Assembly (NCBI RefSeq): GCF_016908325.1
Contig: NZ_JAFBDR010000008.1
Coordinates: forward strand, 1-64,000
DNA: 64,000 nt
Origin: Aquibacillus albus
GTDB lineage: Bacteria > Bacillota > Bacilli > Bacillales > Amphibacillaceae
Direction: 5' to 3'
The notes beneath the pieces were generated by a model. It saw only the letters and a list, made by a program, of their open reading frames with translations. It had not been told where the DNA came from and ran no database searches. The translations under genes were made by a program, and so were the position numbers. Shown piece after piece: positions 8,509 through 18,888 of this stretch (position 1 is its first letter; the number at the start of each line of letters is the position of its first letter).

Positions 8509-9096
8509 TTGCAAAAATTAGTATTTTTCGTTGGAGTGGCAGGTACAGGAAAAACAACTGTAGCTAGAGAAATAGCGGTACAACGACCATGTGTGTTTAT
8601 TGATCGTGATACGGTTGGCGGCCGCTTCGTTGAAAGTATTTTAGAAATGAATGATATGGACAAAAATGATCGTGATTCAGATTTTTACAAAAAGAATTTA
8701 CGAGACCTGGAATATGATACTGCAAAGGACATTTGTATTGAAAATCTTTCTGTTGGGCAGGATGTCTTTATGATTTCTCCGTTTACTGCAGAGCTGAAAA
8801 GCAAAGAATGGATAAAAGAAGTTATCCAAGCAAGCGGTAAATCAGAGGAAGAAGTTGACGTGAAAGTGGTTGTGGTAACGTTGGATGATATAGACACCCA
8901 GCGAGAGCGTATTGAAGAGAGAGGAACAGTTCGTGACGCATGGAAGCTAAATAATTGGGATTCTTATGAAACGAGAGTCGATTTTGTTCCGACCATCAAC
9001 TGGGAGATTCCGGAGTCAAACATCCTTAATTTTGATAACTCTGGTGACTTAACCACTGAAAAAGTAGACAAGCTCATCGCATTTATTAATCAGTAA
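8509..9096 (+). CDS. Small P-loop ATPase/kinase-like protein
   Basis: A 195-residue cytoplasmic protein with a Walker A motif GVAGTGKTT near residue 10, followed by ARE and a VFIDRDTVGGRF segment, as in AAA_33-type zeta-toxin/gluconate-kinase-like proteins that phosphorylate small molecules. VVVVTLDDIDTQRERIEERG near residue 125 resembles the lid region that contributes arginines. The TTG at 8509 is used because GAGGTG lies seven bases upstream. It occupies the slot where acdA lies in B. subtilis, between fadF and rpoE, with its own terminator. Substrate is unknown; the name rests on the fold only. Confidence 0.7.
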   Translation: MQKLVFFVGVAGTGKTTVAREIAVQRPCVFIDRDTVGGRFVESILEMNDMDKNDRDSDFYKKNLRDLEYDTAKDICIENLSVGQDVFMISPFTAELKSKEWIKEVIQASGKSEEEVDVKVVVVTLDDIDTQRERIEERGTVRDAWKLNNWDSYETRVDFVPTINWEIPESNILNFDNSGDLTTEKVDKLIAFINQ

Positions 9097-9100
9097 TGGA

Positions 9101-9128
9101 ATAGATAGGGATATCCCTATCTATTTTC
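9101..9128 (+). terminator. Palindromic terminator
   Basis: ATAGATAGGGAT (9101-9112) pairs with ATCCCTATCTAT (9113-9124), with T residues after, directly downstream of the P-loop gene. Confidence 0.7.
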
Positions 9129-9130
9129 AC

Positions 9131-9300
9131 TTTTGAGAGGATGTTCAAAAAGTCACTAAATGATAAGCGGTCCGGTCCAAAGAAGCTTCGTACCTGGACC
9201 TGCTTGCTTCTAAAATAGAAGAATATTGCATTTTGATTTCTATACCAATATAATGTATTGTAGGCTTTACATAACAGGCTTTACGCTTGAACAACCAATT
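9131..9300. repeat. Probable decayed dispersed element upstream of rpoE
   Basis: The gap before rpoE begins with GATGTTCAAAAAGTC and ends near 9300 with GCTTGAACAACC, resembling the inverted ends of a palindromic element. GTTCAAAAAGT-like half-ends recur at about 54147, and TTTTGAACAACC recurs near 15065. No coding region is supported. Confidence 0.4.
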
Positions 9301-9398
9301 TCTCAAAGGTAAGTATAAAATCAGATATATGTGCATGATAATGTCTTAGTATAGAAGCTTTTTCAAGTAAATAATATACATAAAAGGAGTGCTGGGTC

Positions 9399-9989
9399 GT
9401 GAGCGTGAAAAATTATAGCCGCGAAGAAATCGATGAGATGTCCATGATTGAACTGGCTAACTTAATACTAATAGAAAAAAATAAAGCAACAGATTTTAGA
9501 GAAGTTTTTGATCTGATTGCAGAGATGAAAGGATATACACAGAAGCAAAAGGACGATTATATCGTTCAGTTCTACACAGATTTAAATATTGATGGACGAT
9601 TTTTGACAATCGGTTCAAATCTTTGGGGTTTAAAGCGTTGGTATCCTGCCGAGCAGATTGAAGAGGAAATTACTGCAGTTCCGAAGAAAAAGAAGAAAAA
9701 GAAGAAAGCTGCAGCGAAACGTAAGAAAAAAGAGATTGTATATGAAGAAGATGATGAGGATTTGGATGAAGAGGCAATTGATTTAGATATCGATGATTCA
9801 GATGATGAATTAGACGATGATTTCGATGATTTTGACGTGGACGATACAGATTTAGAAGAAGATGATGCAGACGACGATTCCGATGATTATGATGATAATT
9901 ACGATGATATCGGTGATGACGTAGACGATGACAACGAAGATGATGAGCTTGACTTTTCCGATGAAGATGACGAGGAAGAAGAAAATTAA
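9399..9989 (+). CDS. rpoE: RNA polymerase delta subunit
   Basis: Gram-positive-specific RNA polymerase subunit that speeds core recycling and modulates initiation. Residues 1-90 form the conserved HARE-HTH domain (NYSREEIDEMSMIELA; GRFLTIGSNLWGLKRWYP). Then comes a lysine block (eight consecutive lysines near residue 100, then KRKKKE) and a tail of about 80 residues that is almost all Asp/Glu. This lysine-then-acid order matches the known delta architecture. GTG start at 9399 with AAGGAG nine bases upstream; 196 residues. A strong hairpin terminator follows at 10057. Confidence 0.95.
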   Translation: MSVKNYSREEIDEMSMIELANLILIEKNKATDFREVFDLIAEMKGYTQKQKDDYIVQFYTDLNIDGRFLTIGSNLWGLKRWYPAEQIEEEITAVPKKKKKKKKAAAKRKKKEIVYEEDDEDLDEEAIDLDIDDSDDELDDDFDDFDVDDTDLEEDDADDDSDDYDDNYDDIGDDVDDDNEDDELDFSDEDDEEEEN

Positions 9990-10056
9990 AACAGTCTTGA
10001 CTTTATATAAACAAATAAGTAAAATTCTATTTGGGCTCTATCAATTATTTGCTATT

Positions 10057-10090
10057 AAAAGCGTTCCCCTACAGTAGGGGAGCGCTTTTT
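10057..10090 (+). terminator. rpoE terminator
   Basis: A long stem AAAAGCG..CCCCTAC / GTAGGGG..GCTTTT with one G-U pair and a run of five T. Confidence 0.9.
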
Positions 10091-10159
10091 ATACGTTAGG
10101 AAAGTATAAAATTTTAGCGCTGAAGCTAATCGACGTAGTAAAATTTTTAGGAACTAAGT

Positions 10160-10212
10160 ATAAGCGCAACTTGGCGATCGCCTGCGCCTAAAGGCTTGGC
10201 GCTAGCCAAGTT
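10160..10212. repeat. Inverted repeat with CTTGGC ends, before pyrG
   Basis: AACTTGGC (from 10168) and GCCAAGTT (to about 10212) form a perfect 8-bp inverted repeat enclosing GATCGCC and CTTGGCGCT segments. Similar CGCCAA/TTGGC pairs occur at 17027-17052 and 37675-37692. The pyrG leader otherwise shows a TATAAT at 10293-10298; no convincing CTP-dependent attenuator was seen. Confidence 0.5.
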
Positions 10213-10371
10213 TCCTTTATATGATTAGTCGGATATGTCTATTCGTTGTCATTATTTGAGTAGGAATGATGAAAAAATAAGTGGACATTCTGTATAATAA
10301 AGGGATGAAAATTCATAGGACGGTATTCGAAAATAACGACACCATATTGATTAACATAGAAAGAGGGATGA

Positions 10372-11985
<1,614 letters not shown>

Positions 11986-12001
11986 AAAGTAGGAAAAAAA
12001 G

Positions 12002-12021
12002 GGGATGCCAAAACCATCCTC
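12002..12021. repeat. 20-bp direct repeat, left copy
   Basis: GGGATGCCAAAACCATCCTC occurs here and identically at 12918-12937. The copies bracket the transposase remnant and its two palindromic elements. The unit itself can form a GGATG/CATCC hairpin; only the right copy is followed by a T run. Confidence 0.9.
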
Positions 12022-12063
12022 AGCTTGTAGAGAAACCCCTTGTTTTTCTACAAGCTTTTTTTA
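12022..12063 (+). terminator. pyrG terminator
   Basis: AGCTTGTAG (12022-12030) pairs with CTACAAGCT (12048-12056), followed by seven T. Confidence 0.85.
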
Positions 12064-12075
12064 TATTAGCCCCAC

Positions 12076-12191
12076 GGGGGCGAAAACCACTCGCTTTCCG
12101 CGGACGAACGCCCAAGCCTCCTCGCGAAAACCCGCGCTGCGGGGTCTTGGCTCGCTCGTTTTTCCGCAGGAGTCTCGTGGTTTTCGCCCCC
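12076..12191. repeat. Palindromic GC-rich element A
   Basis: Bounded by a perfect 15-bp inverted repeat, GGGGGCGAAAACCAC (12076-12090) and GTGGTTTTCGCCCCC (12177-12191). The core contains TCGCTTTCCGCGG, AGCCTCCTCG, GCGGGGTCTT and CCGCAGGAGTCTC. The same core in opposite orientation, with different but equally complementary arms, is element B at 12719-12852. GC content is far above the surroundings. It is MITE- or structured-RNA-like; class unknown. Confidence 0.75.
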
Positions 12192-12227
12192 TCAGCTTGC
12201 TCTTTAACGAAAAAGATTCTCCTCCAC

Positions 12228-12660
12228 CTAACTTCCCCGAGATAGGTGGAGGGCAATCTTCTTCATGTTCTGACACGATGCCGTCAGTAACGCTTGTTCA
12301 CTAACGTTTTGTAATCCGCGCAAGCGACAAAACAAGAGTCCATGCAATTCTTTTGAATCTGCAAAAACTTTTATTTCCGTTTTGTTAACCTTCTTTGATT
12401 TTAGAAGCTTTTTTTCCATATTCTGTTCTGTACTTTTTCACTGCTTTATTCAATTCTTCTATATAGTCTGCTGTTTCCACATTTATCTCTTGTTTTGTCA
12501 GTTTTTCTTATTTGCATTTGCTTTTAAATGGGTGGAGTCTGTATATAATACACGTCTACCCACTATGCGGTGGCTCATAGCTTGAAGTGCAATTTCAACG
12601 AAAACTTCCTGAAATATATCAATGTCCTTGAATCGAGTACGTCGTTTTGCCTATCTTTTT
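12228..12660 (-). pseudogene. IS1182-family transposase remnant
   Basis: The minus strand encodes fragments typical of IS1182 transposases. Reading from 12660 down: FKDIDIFQEVFVEIALQ, then VLYTDSTHLKANANK containing the first catalytic Asp, then after a frameshift near 12505 KLTKQEINVETADYIEELN, and finally [10 protein letters not shown] followed by [12 protein letters not shown] and [12 protein letters not shown] at the C terminus. The middle of the roughly 500-residue protein and its start are missing, so it is an internally deleted, frameshifted remnant. It lies between two inverted palindromic elements. Confidence 0.8.
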
Positions 12661-12718
12661 GAGTTTGGAACATTAAATCACCGCCTAAATCAAATGTACC
12701 AATATTGTATCAAACCGC

Positions 12719-12852
12719 TGTCCCAGTTGAAATACACGGAGACTCCTGCGGGAAAAGCAAGCCAGGTGAGACCCCGCAGAACGGAACGATAGTGGAGTTC
12801 GAGGAGGCTCGCGGATTGCCCGCGGAAAGCGAAGTGTATTTCAACTGGGACA
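12719..12852. repeat. Palindromic GC-rich element B
   Basis: Bounded by a perfect 19-bp inverted repeat, TGTCCCAGTTGAAATACAC (12719-12737) and GTGTATTTCAACTGGGACA (12834-12852). Its core is the reverse complement of element A's (GAGACTCCTGCGG, GACCCCGC, CGAGGAGGCT, CCGCGGAAAGCGA). The two elements flank the transposase remnant in inverted orientation. Confidence 0.75.
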
Positions 12853-12889
12853 ACTTTAGGAACACATAGTTTTTCCAATCGAAAAATAA

Positions 12890-12943
12890 GGCTGTCGAAA
12901 TACTTTCTCGACAGCCTGGGGATGCCAAAACCATCCTCTTTTT
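12890..12943 (+). terminator. Tandem hairpins before spo0F
   Basis: GGCTGTCGA/TCGACAGCC (12890-12898, 12908-12916) is followed by the GGGGATG/CATCCTC hairpin of the right 20-bp repeat and six T. It is possibly the original pyrG-distal terminator, displaced by the insertion. Confidence 0.6.
12918..12937. repeat. 20-bp direct repeat, right copy
   Basis: Identical to 12002-12021 over 20 bases. Together the copies delimit a segment of about 916 bp that contains the transposase remnant. Confidence 0.9.
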
Positions 12944-13139
12944 TGCGTGTTAGGAAAGAAAAATTTTGGCAAAGAAGCATTTAAATTATCATGTTTTTAC
13001 AAAATTTTGTTACAAAAGTTAAAAAATAGTTTTATACTAGAGGCAATAGGGAAAAAGTTTCATAATGAAAAGGAAATGGATTTTATTATAAAAAACAAAC
13101 ATGTCGGCATATTTTGTTTACGGAAGGGTTGAAAAAATT

Positions 13140-13502
13140 ATGAATAAAACAGTCATGATCGTTGATGATCAACTTGGGATTCGTCTATTATTAGAAGAAA
13201 TCATTAAAAATGAAGGGCATCAAGTAATCAGCGCAGAAAATGCAAAAGAGGCACTTGATTTATTAGAGGATTCTAATCCGGATTTATTGCTTGTTGATTA
13301 TAAGCTACCAATCATGGACGGTCATGCATTGTTGAAACACCTGGAAGAGCAAGGTAAAATTATTCCAACCATTTTAATGAGTGGTTTAGCTGACGAAGCG
13401 GCAAAAAAGACGGAAGGCTGCCAATTAGTTAAAGAGGTGTTTGCTAAACCATTTAACATAGAAGACGCACGTAAACAAATTAATCAACTACTGGAAGAGT
13501 AG
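13140..13502 (+). CDS. spo0F: Sporulation phosphorelay response regulator Spo0F
   Basis: Single-domain receiver of 120 residues that relays phosphate from sporulation kinases to Spo0B in the phosphorelay. The acidic pocket VDDQ (D9, D10), the phospho-acceptor D53 in LLLVDYKLPIMDG, the switch residue Ser in MSGLAD and the lysine in FAKPF are all present; the DDQ-x-GIR-x-LL motif after beta-1 is the Spo0F interaction surface. The region between the switch Ser and FAKPF diverges from B. subtilis. ATG 13140 gives the conserved N terminus; a GGAAGGG site lies about 11 bases upstream. Position between pyrG and fba is as in B. subtilis. Confidence 0.93.
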   Translation: MNKTVMIVDDQLGIRLLLEEIIKNEGHQVISAENAKEALDLLEDSNPDLLLVDYKLPIMDGHALLKHLEEQGKIIPTILMSGLADEAAKKTEGCQLVKEVFAKPFNIEDARKQINQLLEE

Positions 13503-13685
13503 ATCTTTTCACGTGAGGTAGGCTGCCCGGTGTTGTAATAATGAAGTGTAAAATATTGGTAGAATCCCATGCAGTGACAGTGATGAATAAGTAAAAATCC
13601 CGCTAATACATAATTTTTTGAGAAAGATAGTATGTTTCAGGAACAGTAGCAAATAAATAGGATAAATCCTAGTAAAAAAACACAA

Positions 13686-13743
13686 AGTAAGCGTTTTCCA
13701 TCGACAAAGTTCTGTTGCACCATTACAAAGGACTTGGTATGCT
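13686..13743 (+). promoter_or_regulatory. fba promoter with possible cre site
   Basis: TTGCAC (13715-13720), 17-bp spacer, TATGCT (13738-13743) forms a sigma-A promoter. AGTAAGCGTTTTCC at 13686-13699 matches 12 of 14 positions of the CcpA cre consensus (TGWAANCGNTNWCA) just upstream. The remaining spo0F-fba gap shows no gene. Confidence 0.55.
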
Positions 13744-13809
13744 ATTATTGTGCAAAAAATGGTTCGTGTCGTCTATTGGCTACCCGAATAGTTCAAAGGA
13801 GGAAATAAG

Positions 13810-14667
13810 ATGCCACTAGTATCAATGAAAGAAATGCTAGAACTAGCAAAAGAGAAGAGCTATGGAGTAGGGCAATTTAATTTAAATAACTTAGAATATG
13901 CCCAAGCTATTCTACAAGCCGCTGAAGAGGAAAAATCACCAGTAATTCTTGGAGTTTCTGAAGGTGCTGGTAGATATATGGGTGGATTTAAAGTGGTTGT
14001 TGCAATGGTTAAATCTTTAATGGAAGAGTATGGTACAACTGTGCCAGTTGCGATTCACTTGGATCACGGTTCAAGCTTTGAAGCTTGTGCAAAAGCGATT
14101 CATGCAGGGTTCACATCTGTCATGATTGATGCTTCTCACGGTCCTTTTGAAGAAAACGTAGCTATCACTTCTAAAGTTGTAGAGCTAGCTCACATCCACG
14201 GTGTTTCTGTTGAAGCTGAATTAGGAACAGTAGGTGGACAAGAAGATGATGTTGTAGCAGACGGTGTTATCTATGCTGATCCAAAAGAATGTCAAGAGCT
14301 AGTAGAACGCACTGGAATTGACTGCCTTGCACCTGCATTAGGTTCTGTTCACGGACCTTATAAAGGTGAACCAAACCTAGGATTTAAGGAAATGGAAGAA
14401 ATCGGTTCTGCTGCTAGTGTTCCATTAGTATTACACGGTGGTACTGGAATTCCAACACATGACATCAAGCGTGCTATTTCTTATGGAACGTCTAAAATTA
14501 ATGTAAATACAGAGAATCAAATTGCTCAAACAAAGGCAGTACGTGAAGTATTAGCTGAACAGCCAGAGCAATATGATCCACGTAAATACTTAGGACCAGG
14601 TCGTGACGCAATCAAAGCTACAGTTGTTGGTAAAATGCGTGAATTTGGTTCATCAGGACAAGCGTAA
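13810..14667 (+). CDS. fbaA: Class II fructose-1,6-bisphosphate aldolase
   Basis: Cleaves fructose-1,6-bisphosphate to dihydroxyacetone phosphate and glyceraldehyde-3-phosphate in glycolysis; zinc-dependent class II enzyme. Seen: [12 protein letters not shown] near residue 80 (zinc His and catalytic Asp), [15 protein letters not shown] near 130, [15 protein letters not shown] near 180 and [10 protein letters not shown] near 210 with the second metal His. 285 residues, as in B. subtilis FbaA. Ribosome site AAAGGAGG. In B. subtilis a transaldolase gene follows; here murA2 follows directly after a terminator. Confidence 0.97.
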   Translation: MPLVSMKEMLELAKEKSYGVGQFNLNNLEYAQAILQAAEEEKSPVILGVSEGAGRYMGGFKVVVAMVKSLMEEYGTTVPVAIHLDHGSSFEACAKAIHAGFTSVMIDASHGPFEENVAITSKVVELAHIHGVSVEAELGTVGGQEDDVVADGVIYADPKECQELVERTGIDCLAPALGSVHGPYKGEPNLGFKEMEEIGSAASVPLVLHGGTGIPTHDIKRAISYGTSKINVNTENQIAQTKAVREVLAEQPEQYDPRKYLGPGRDAIKATVVGKMREFGSSGQA

Positions 14668-14704
14668 GTGAATTTATAGAATACAATTTTATGTGGTTTA
14701 AGAA

Positions 14705-14774
14705 AGAAAACTGCTTTAGAGAGTGGCTGCTCAAAATAGATTTGAGCAACGCTTGATAAGCAGTTTTCTTTTTG
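14705..14774 (+). terminator. fba terminator
   Basis: AGAAAACTGCTT (14705-14716) pairs with AAGCAGTTTTCT (14758-14769), enclosing an inner TGCTCAAA/TTTGAGCA hairpin, then a T run. Confidence 0.85.
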
Positions 14775-14873
14775 TTTTGTTGTGTTCGGTGAGATATACG
14801 TGGGAAAAGACCAGCGTGCAGTTTGCCAATTTTTTCTGAAAGGCAAAAGGACAGATAAATCCCTTGATTTTGA

Positions 14874-14902
14874 TTGGCTCCTTCGTTAAAAAACGTTATA
14901 AT
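14874..14902 (+). promoter_or_regulatory. Probable promoter for murAZ
   Basis: TTGGCT (14874-14879), 17-bp spacer and a perfect TATAAT (14897-14902), about 195 bases before the gene. The leader contains AAGGTTGTCC and TTTTGAACAACCTT near 15020-15080, which look like ends of a dispersed repeat. Confidence 0.55.
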
Positions 14903-15096
14903 AAAAACAATGTGAATCTTTACATAGTTTTTATGAATAAGGTTACTTGGTACGAATAGATGTAAATTGAAATTTTAAACAAGAAAATTTGTATTGTTTT
15001 GGAAAAATTGTACAAACTAAGGTTGTCCTAAATATATTTGGGTGAAGTAATGGACAAAACATGCTTTTGAACAACCTTTAAAGTGAGGAGTTCCAT

Positions 15097-16383
15097 ATGC
15101 AAAAAATACTCGTAGAAGGCGGCAATCCCCTTAAAGGGAAAGTGAGGGTCAGCGGAGCAAAAAATAGCGCAGTTGCGTTACTACCCGCTGCTATTTTAGC
15201 CGAATCAAAGGTAATTATTGAGGGGTTGCCTCAAATTTCAGATGTAGACATTTTGGCGCAGTTGTTAGAAGAAATCGGTGGTAGTGTGTCCATGCAAGGA
15301 CGCACCGTTCATATTGACCCATCTAATATGGTGAGCATGCCTTTGCCGAATGGCAGAGTGAAAAAGCTCCGTGCTTCCTATTATTTCATGGGTGCAATGC
15401 TTGGCCGATTTAAAAAAGCGGTGATTGGTTTACCTGGTGGTTGCCATCTAGGTCCTCGTCCAATCGACCAGCACATTAAAGGGTTTGAAGCACTTGGAGC
15501 GAAGGTTACGAATGAACAAGGTGCTATTTATCTTCGAGCGGATGAATTAAGAGGTGCTAGGATTTATTTGGATGTCGTTAGTGTAGGTGCGACGATTAAT
15601 ATTATGCTGGCTGCTGTGAGGGCAAAAGGAAAAACAATCATTGAAAATGCAGCGAAAGAGCCAGAAATTATTGATGTGGCAACATTGTTAACGAGTATGG
15701 GAGCCAAAATAAAGGGTGCAGGTACCGATGTTATCCGAATAGAAGGGGTAGATTCGTTAACTGGTTGTATGCATACCATCATTCCTGATCGAATTGAAGC
15801 AGGCACTTATACGATTTTAGCTGCTGCTCAAGGAGAAAAAGTACTGATTGACAATGTCATTCCACAGCACTTGGAATCATTACTGGCCAAGCTTCGTGAA
15901 ATGGGTGTAGTGATTGAAGAGGGAGATGAGCAATTGCTCGTCCAACCAGGAAAAGAACTAAAAAGTGTAGATATCAAAACACTTGTTTATCCTGGGTTTC
16001 CTACCGATCTTCAGCAACCATTCACATCCTTGCTAACGAAGGCGACTGGAACAGGTGTTGTCTCCGATACGATTTATCAAGCCCGGTTTAAGCATATCGA
16101 TGAATTACGAAGAATGAACGCGCAAATTAAGGTTGAAGGTGGCTCTGCGATCGTATCCGGTCCTGTTCAATTGGAAGGGGCAAAAGTGAAAGCAAGTGAC
16201 TTACGTGCAGGTGCTGCCCTGATTGTAGCTGGATTAATGGCTGATGGTGTGACTGAAATTACAGGTCTAGAGCATATCGATCGAGGCTACGAACAATTAA
16301 CCGAAAAGTTAACAAACCTTGGTGCTAATATTTGGCGAGAAGAGATGACAGAGGAAGAAATTGAACAATTCCAAAATTCTTAA
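15097..16383 (+). CDS. murAB: UDP-N-acetylglucosamine 1-carboxyvinyltransferase, second paralogue
   Basis: Catalyses the first committed step of peptidoglycan synthesis, transfer of enolpyruvate from PEP to UDP-GlcNAc. Seen: [16 protein letters not shown] with the catalytic Lys-Asn pair near residue 22, the active-site cysteine in [15 protein letters not shown] near 117, PDRIEAGTY and [13 protein letters not shown]. 428 residues. Position between fba and rho matches B. subtilis murAB (murAZ); the main paralogue is at 55103. The B. subtilis glpX gene normally between murAB and rho is missing here. Confidence 0.93.
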   Translation: MQKILVEGGNPLKGKVRVSGAKNSAVALLPAAILAESKVIIEGLPQISDVDILAQLLEEIGGSVSMQGRTVHIDPSNMVSMPLPNGRVKKLRASYYFMGAMLGRFKKAVIGLPGGCHLGPRPIDQHIKGFEALGAKVTNEQGAIYLRADELRGARIYLDVVSVGATINIMLAAVRAKGKTIIENAAKEPEIIDVATLLTSMGAKIKGAGTDVIRIEGVDSLTGCMHTIIPDRIEAGTYTILAAAQGEKVLIDNVIPQHLESLLAKLREMGVVIEEGDEQLLVQPGKELKSVDIKTLVYPGFPTDLQQPFTSLLTKATGTGVVSDTIYQARFKHIDELRRMNAQIKVEGGSAIVSGPVQLEGAKVKASDLRAGAALIVAGLMADGVTEITGLEHIDRGYEQLTEKLTNLGANIWREEMTEEEIEQFQNS

Positions 16384-17082
16384 AATAGACAAGGGAGCCA
16401 ACATGGGGAATGACGCGGCTTCCTTTTTCTTCCATTTTACTGATTTTTTTGAAAAGGCTATGAAAGGGCTATCATTTTCTAGTAGTTTAGAGATATCATT
16501 ATGATTTTTAACATATTTTTGCCTATTTCCTTAAATTTACGCTTAAAAAAGTAATTTTAAGTGTAAAATAGTGTTGAATATTAAGTTTGAAAAAGGTACG
16601 ATAGAAGAGACTTGATATTCTTAAAAGGTGCTCAGCGAATTTGGTCTATGAGAATTAAACTTCTATTCTAGCTCAATGTTTTCCTTCTACATTCTTCTTG
16701 GAGAGATTTACTGAACATAGGAGAACTGCTCCACCATTTTTTCTTCATTCAACCCAATTACAACGGTCTTTGATAGGAGCTATTCCAAAACTTCATTTTC
16801 AAGAAAATGCATGATCCCAAAATGTTTTACATTCCCTTATTTCGTGTACGTATGATTCTTTCCTGTTGGACAGGTAATGGATTGGAAAAGCCAAGATGAA
16901 ATCAGTTAAAACTAGTGAATCTATTGGCTGTTTTAATTGTGTCATCTATCGTTTGATAGCTTTTTTAACAGGTTCATTTAATACAGTAAACATTTTATTA
17001 TCCAAGTAGTAGAGTAACTAGGAAATCGCCAATGTCCAAAAAGGCTTGGCACTAAAAATATTATTCAGGTGTGGTGAAAGTA
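16384..17082 (+). other. Long rho leader without a gene
   Basis: About 700 bases with no supported coding region. A weak hairpin (AAGGGAGCC/GGCTTCCTTTTT) after murAZ at 16391-16430 may terminate it. CTATC-GTTT-GATAG followed by C and six T at 16946-16966 looks like a small attenuator, and CGCCAA...CTTGGC at 17027-17052 resembles the inverted repeats near 10.2 and 37.7 kb. A long leader fits the known autoregulation of rho in other bacteria; a mechanism is not visible. Confidence 0.4.
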
Positions 17083-18375
17083 ATGGCTGAGATAACAATT
17101 TCTCAATTAGAATCAATGACATTAAAGGATCTCTATGCAAAAGCAAGGAGTTTTAAAGTTTCCTATTATGCAAAGCTTACAAAAAGAGAACTTATATTTG
17201 CTATTTTAAAGGCGCAAGCGGAAAAAGATGGTTTCTTATTCATGGATGGAATTTTGGAAATTATCCCTTCTGAAGGATTTGGTTTTTTACGACCGATTAA
17301 TTACTCGCCAAGTGCAGAGGACATTTATATTTCTGCATCACAAATCCGTCGTTTTGATTTAAGAAATGGGGATAAGGTTTCTGGAAAAGTAAGACCTCCA
17401 AAAGAAAATGAACGCTATTATGGTCTGTTGCATGTCGATGCAGTAAATGGAGAAGACCCTGAAATTGCCAAAGAGCGTGTACACTTTCCTGCATTAACAC
17501 CACTTTATCCAGATCGCTTAATGCATTTAGAAACAGAACCAAAACGTTTATCTACACGAATTATTGATATGCTGACACCGGTTGGTTACGGTCAGCGTGG
17601 TCTAATTGTAGCACCTCCAAAAGCAGGGAAAACAATGCTATTAAAGCAAATCGCAAATAGTATATCGATTAACCATCCAGACACGAAGCTTATTATCTTA
17701 CTAGTGGACGAGCGTCCAGAGGAAGTAACAGATATTGAGCGCTCTGTACATCCGGATGTCGATGTAGTCAGCTCCACATTTGACGAGGTGCCGGAAAATC
17801 ATATTAAAGTCTCGGAACTAGTGCTAGAACGTGCGATGCGTCTTGTTGAGCATAAAAAAGATGTCGTTGTATTAATGGATAGTATTACCCGACTTGCTCG
17901 TGCATACAACCTCGTTATTCCACCAAGCGGAAGAACGTTATCTGGTGGTATCGATCCGGCTGCCTTTCACCGCCCGAAAAGGTTTTTCGGTGCAGCAAGA
18001 AACATTGAAGAGGGTGGAAGCTTTACCATTCTAGCAACAGCTTTAGTGGAAACTGGTTCACGTATGGATGAAGTGATTTATGAGGAATTTAAAGGTACCG
18101 GTAATATGGAGCTGCACTTAGATCGAAACCTTGCGCAACGACGCATTTTCCCTGCCATCGATATTTTACGTTCCAGCACAAGAAAAGAAGAGTTATTGCT
18201 TCCGAAAGCACATTTGGATAAAATGTGGGCGATTCGTAAAACGATGCAGGACTCTCCAGACTTTTTGGAACGTTTCTTAAAACGATTAAGAGCTTCGAAA
18301 AACAATGAAGAATTCTTCCAACATATGGAGGAAGAAATGAGGAGAAAAGGCACGGCGCGTAGAACGCAGACGTGA
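17083..18375 (+). CDS. rho: Transcription termination factor Rho
   Basis: Hexameric RNA-dependent ATPase that terminates transcription. The N-terminal SAP-like part ([20 protein letters not shown]) is followed by the RNA-binding cold-shock fold with EGFGFLRP near residue 65 and the RecA-type motor with Walker [16 protein letters not shown] near 180, [26 protein letters not shown] (Walker B) and the Q- and R-loop [27 protein letters not shown]. About 430 residues. ATG 17083 preferred; a GTG 12 bases upstream is the alternative. Followed by the L31 gene as in B. subtilis. Confidence 0.97.
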   Translation: MAEITISQLESMTLKDLYAKARSFKVSYYAKLTKRELIFAILKAQAEKDGFLFMDGILEIIPSEGFGFLRPINYSPSAEDIYISASQIRRFDLRNGDKVSGKVRPPKENERYYGLLHVDAVNGEDPEIAKERVHFPALTPLYPDRLMHLETEPKRLSTRIIDMLTPVGYGQRGLIVAPPKAGKTMLLKQIANSISINHPDTKLIILLVDERPEEVTDIERSVHPDVDVVSSTFDEVPENHIKVSELVLERAMRLVEHKKDVVVLMDSITRLARAYNLVIPPSGRTLSGGIDPAAFHRPKRFFGAARNIEEGGSFTILATALVETGSRMDEVIYEEFKGTGNMELHLDRNLAQRRIFPAIDILRSSTRKEELLLPKAHLDKMWAIRKTMQDSPDFLERFLKRLRASKNNEEFFQHMEEEMRRKGTARRTQT

Positions 18376-18414
18376 TAGAGTCTTTGAGTTAGATTGAAAT
18401 AAAAAAACCAGCTC

Positions 18415-18443
18415 TTGCAATTGAATTTTGACATTGTTATAAT
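18415..18443 (+). promoter_or_regulatory. Probable promoter for the L31 gene
   Basis: TTGCAA (18415-18420), 17-bp spacer, perfect TATAAT (18438-18443), about 120 bases before the start codon. Confidence 0.6.
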
Positions 18444-18562
18444 CTTTCTGTATGAGTTTTAATCGATGACCGATGTGTAGCTTGTACAAATGGCAAGTGA
18501 ACACACAATGCAGCTAAATAACTCTGTTTCCAAAGGACTCAGGGCAAAAGGAGTGGAAAGAC

Positions 18563-18808
18563 ATGAAGGAAGGAATTCATCCGGAATACAAAAAAGTAGT
18601 ATTTCTTGATACAAGCTCTGACTACAAATTCCTAAGCGGATCTACAAAGTCTTCTGACGAAACGATTGAATGGGAAGATGGCAACACATACCCATTAATC
18701 CGCGTGGAAATTAGCTCAGCTTCACATCCTTTCTACACAGGTAAGCAAAAAGCTGATAAAGCTGGTGGCCGTGTAGACCGATTCAAGAAAAAATACAATC
18801 TTGGCTAA
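18563..18808 (+). CDS. rpmE2: Ribosomal protein L31 type B
   Basis: 81-residue large-subunit protein. It begins [14 protein letters not shown] and ends [11 protein letters not shown], as in L31 type B, and lacks the CxxC zinc ribbon of type A, so it should not need zinc. In B. subtilis the rho-adjacent gene (rpmE) is type A while the type B copy (ytiA) is elsewhere and Zur-repressed. Here the rpmE position itself holds a type B gene with an ordinary sigma-A-like promoter and no obvious Zur box. Ribosome site AAAGGAG. Confidence 0.93.
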   Translation: MKEGIHPEYKKVVFLDTSSDYKFLSGSTKSSDETIEWEDGNTYPLIRVEISSASHPFYTGKQKADKAGGRVDRFKKKYNLG

Positions 18809-18888
18809 AACGATCGAAAGCGTATTGGGCTTGCCCACGCGCAGCTAGACTGTGAAAGCCAGATAAATAAAGTTGGTTAATACCAATA

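Noticed and set aside
12005-12304. Overlapping open frames in the GC-rich region after pyrG
   Set aside because: They arise from palindromic element A and the transposase remnant; no start signal or recognisable protein.
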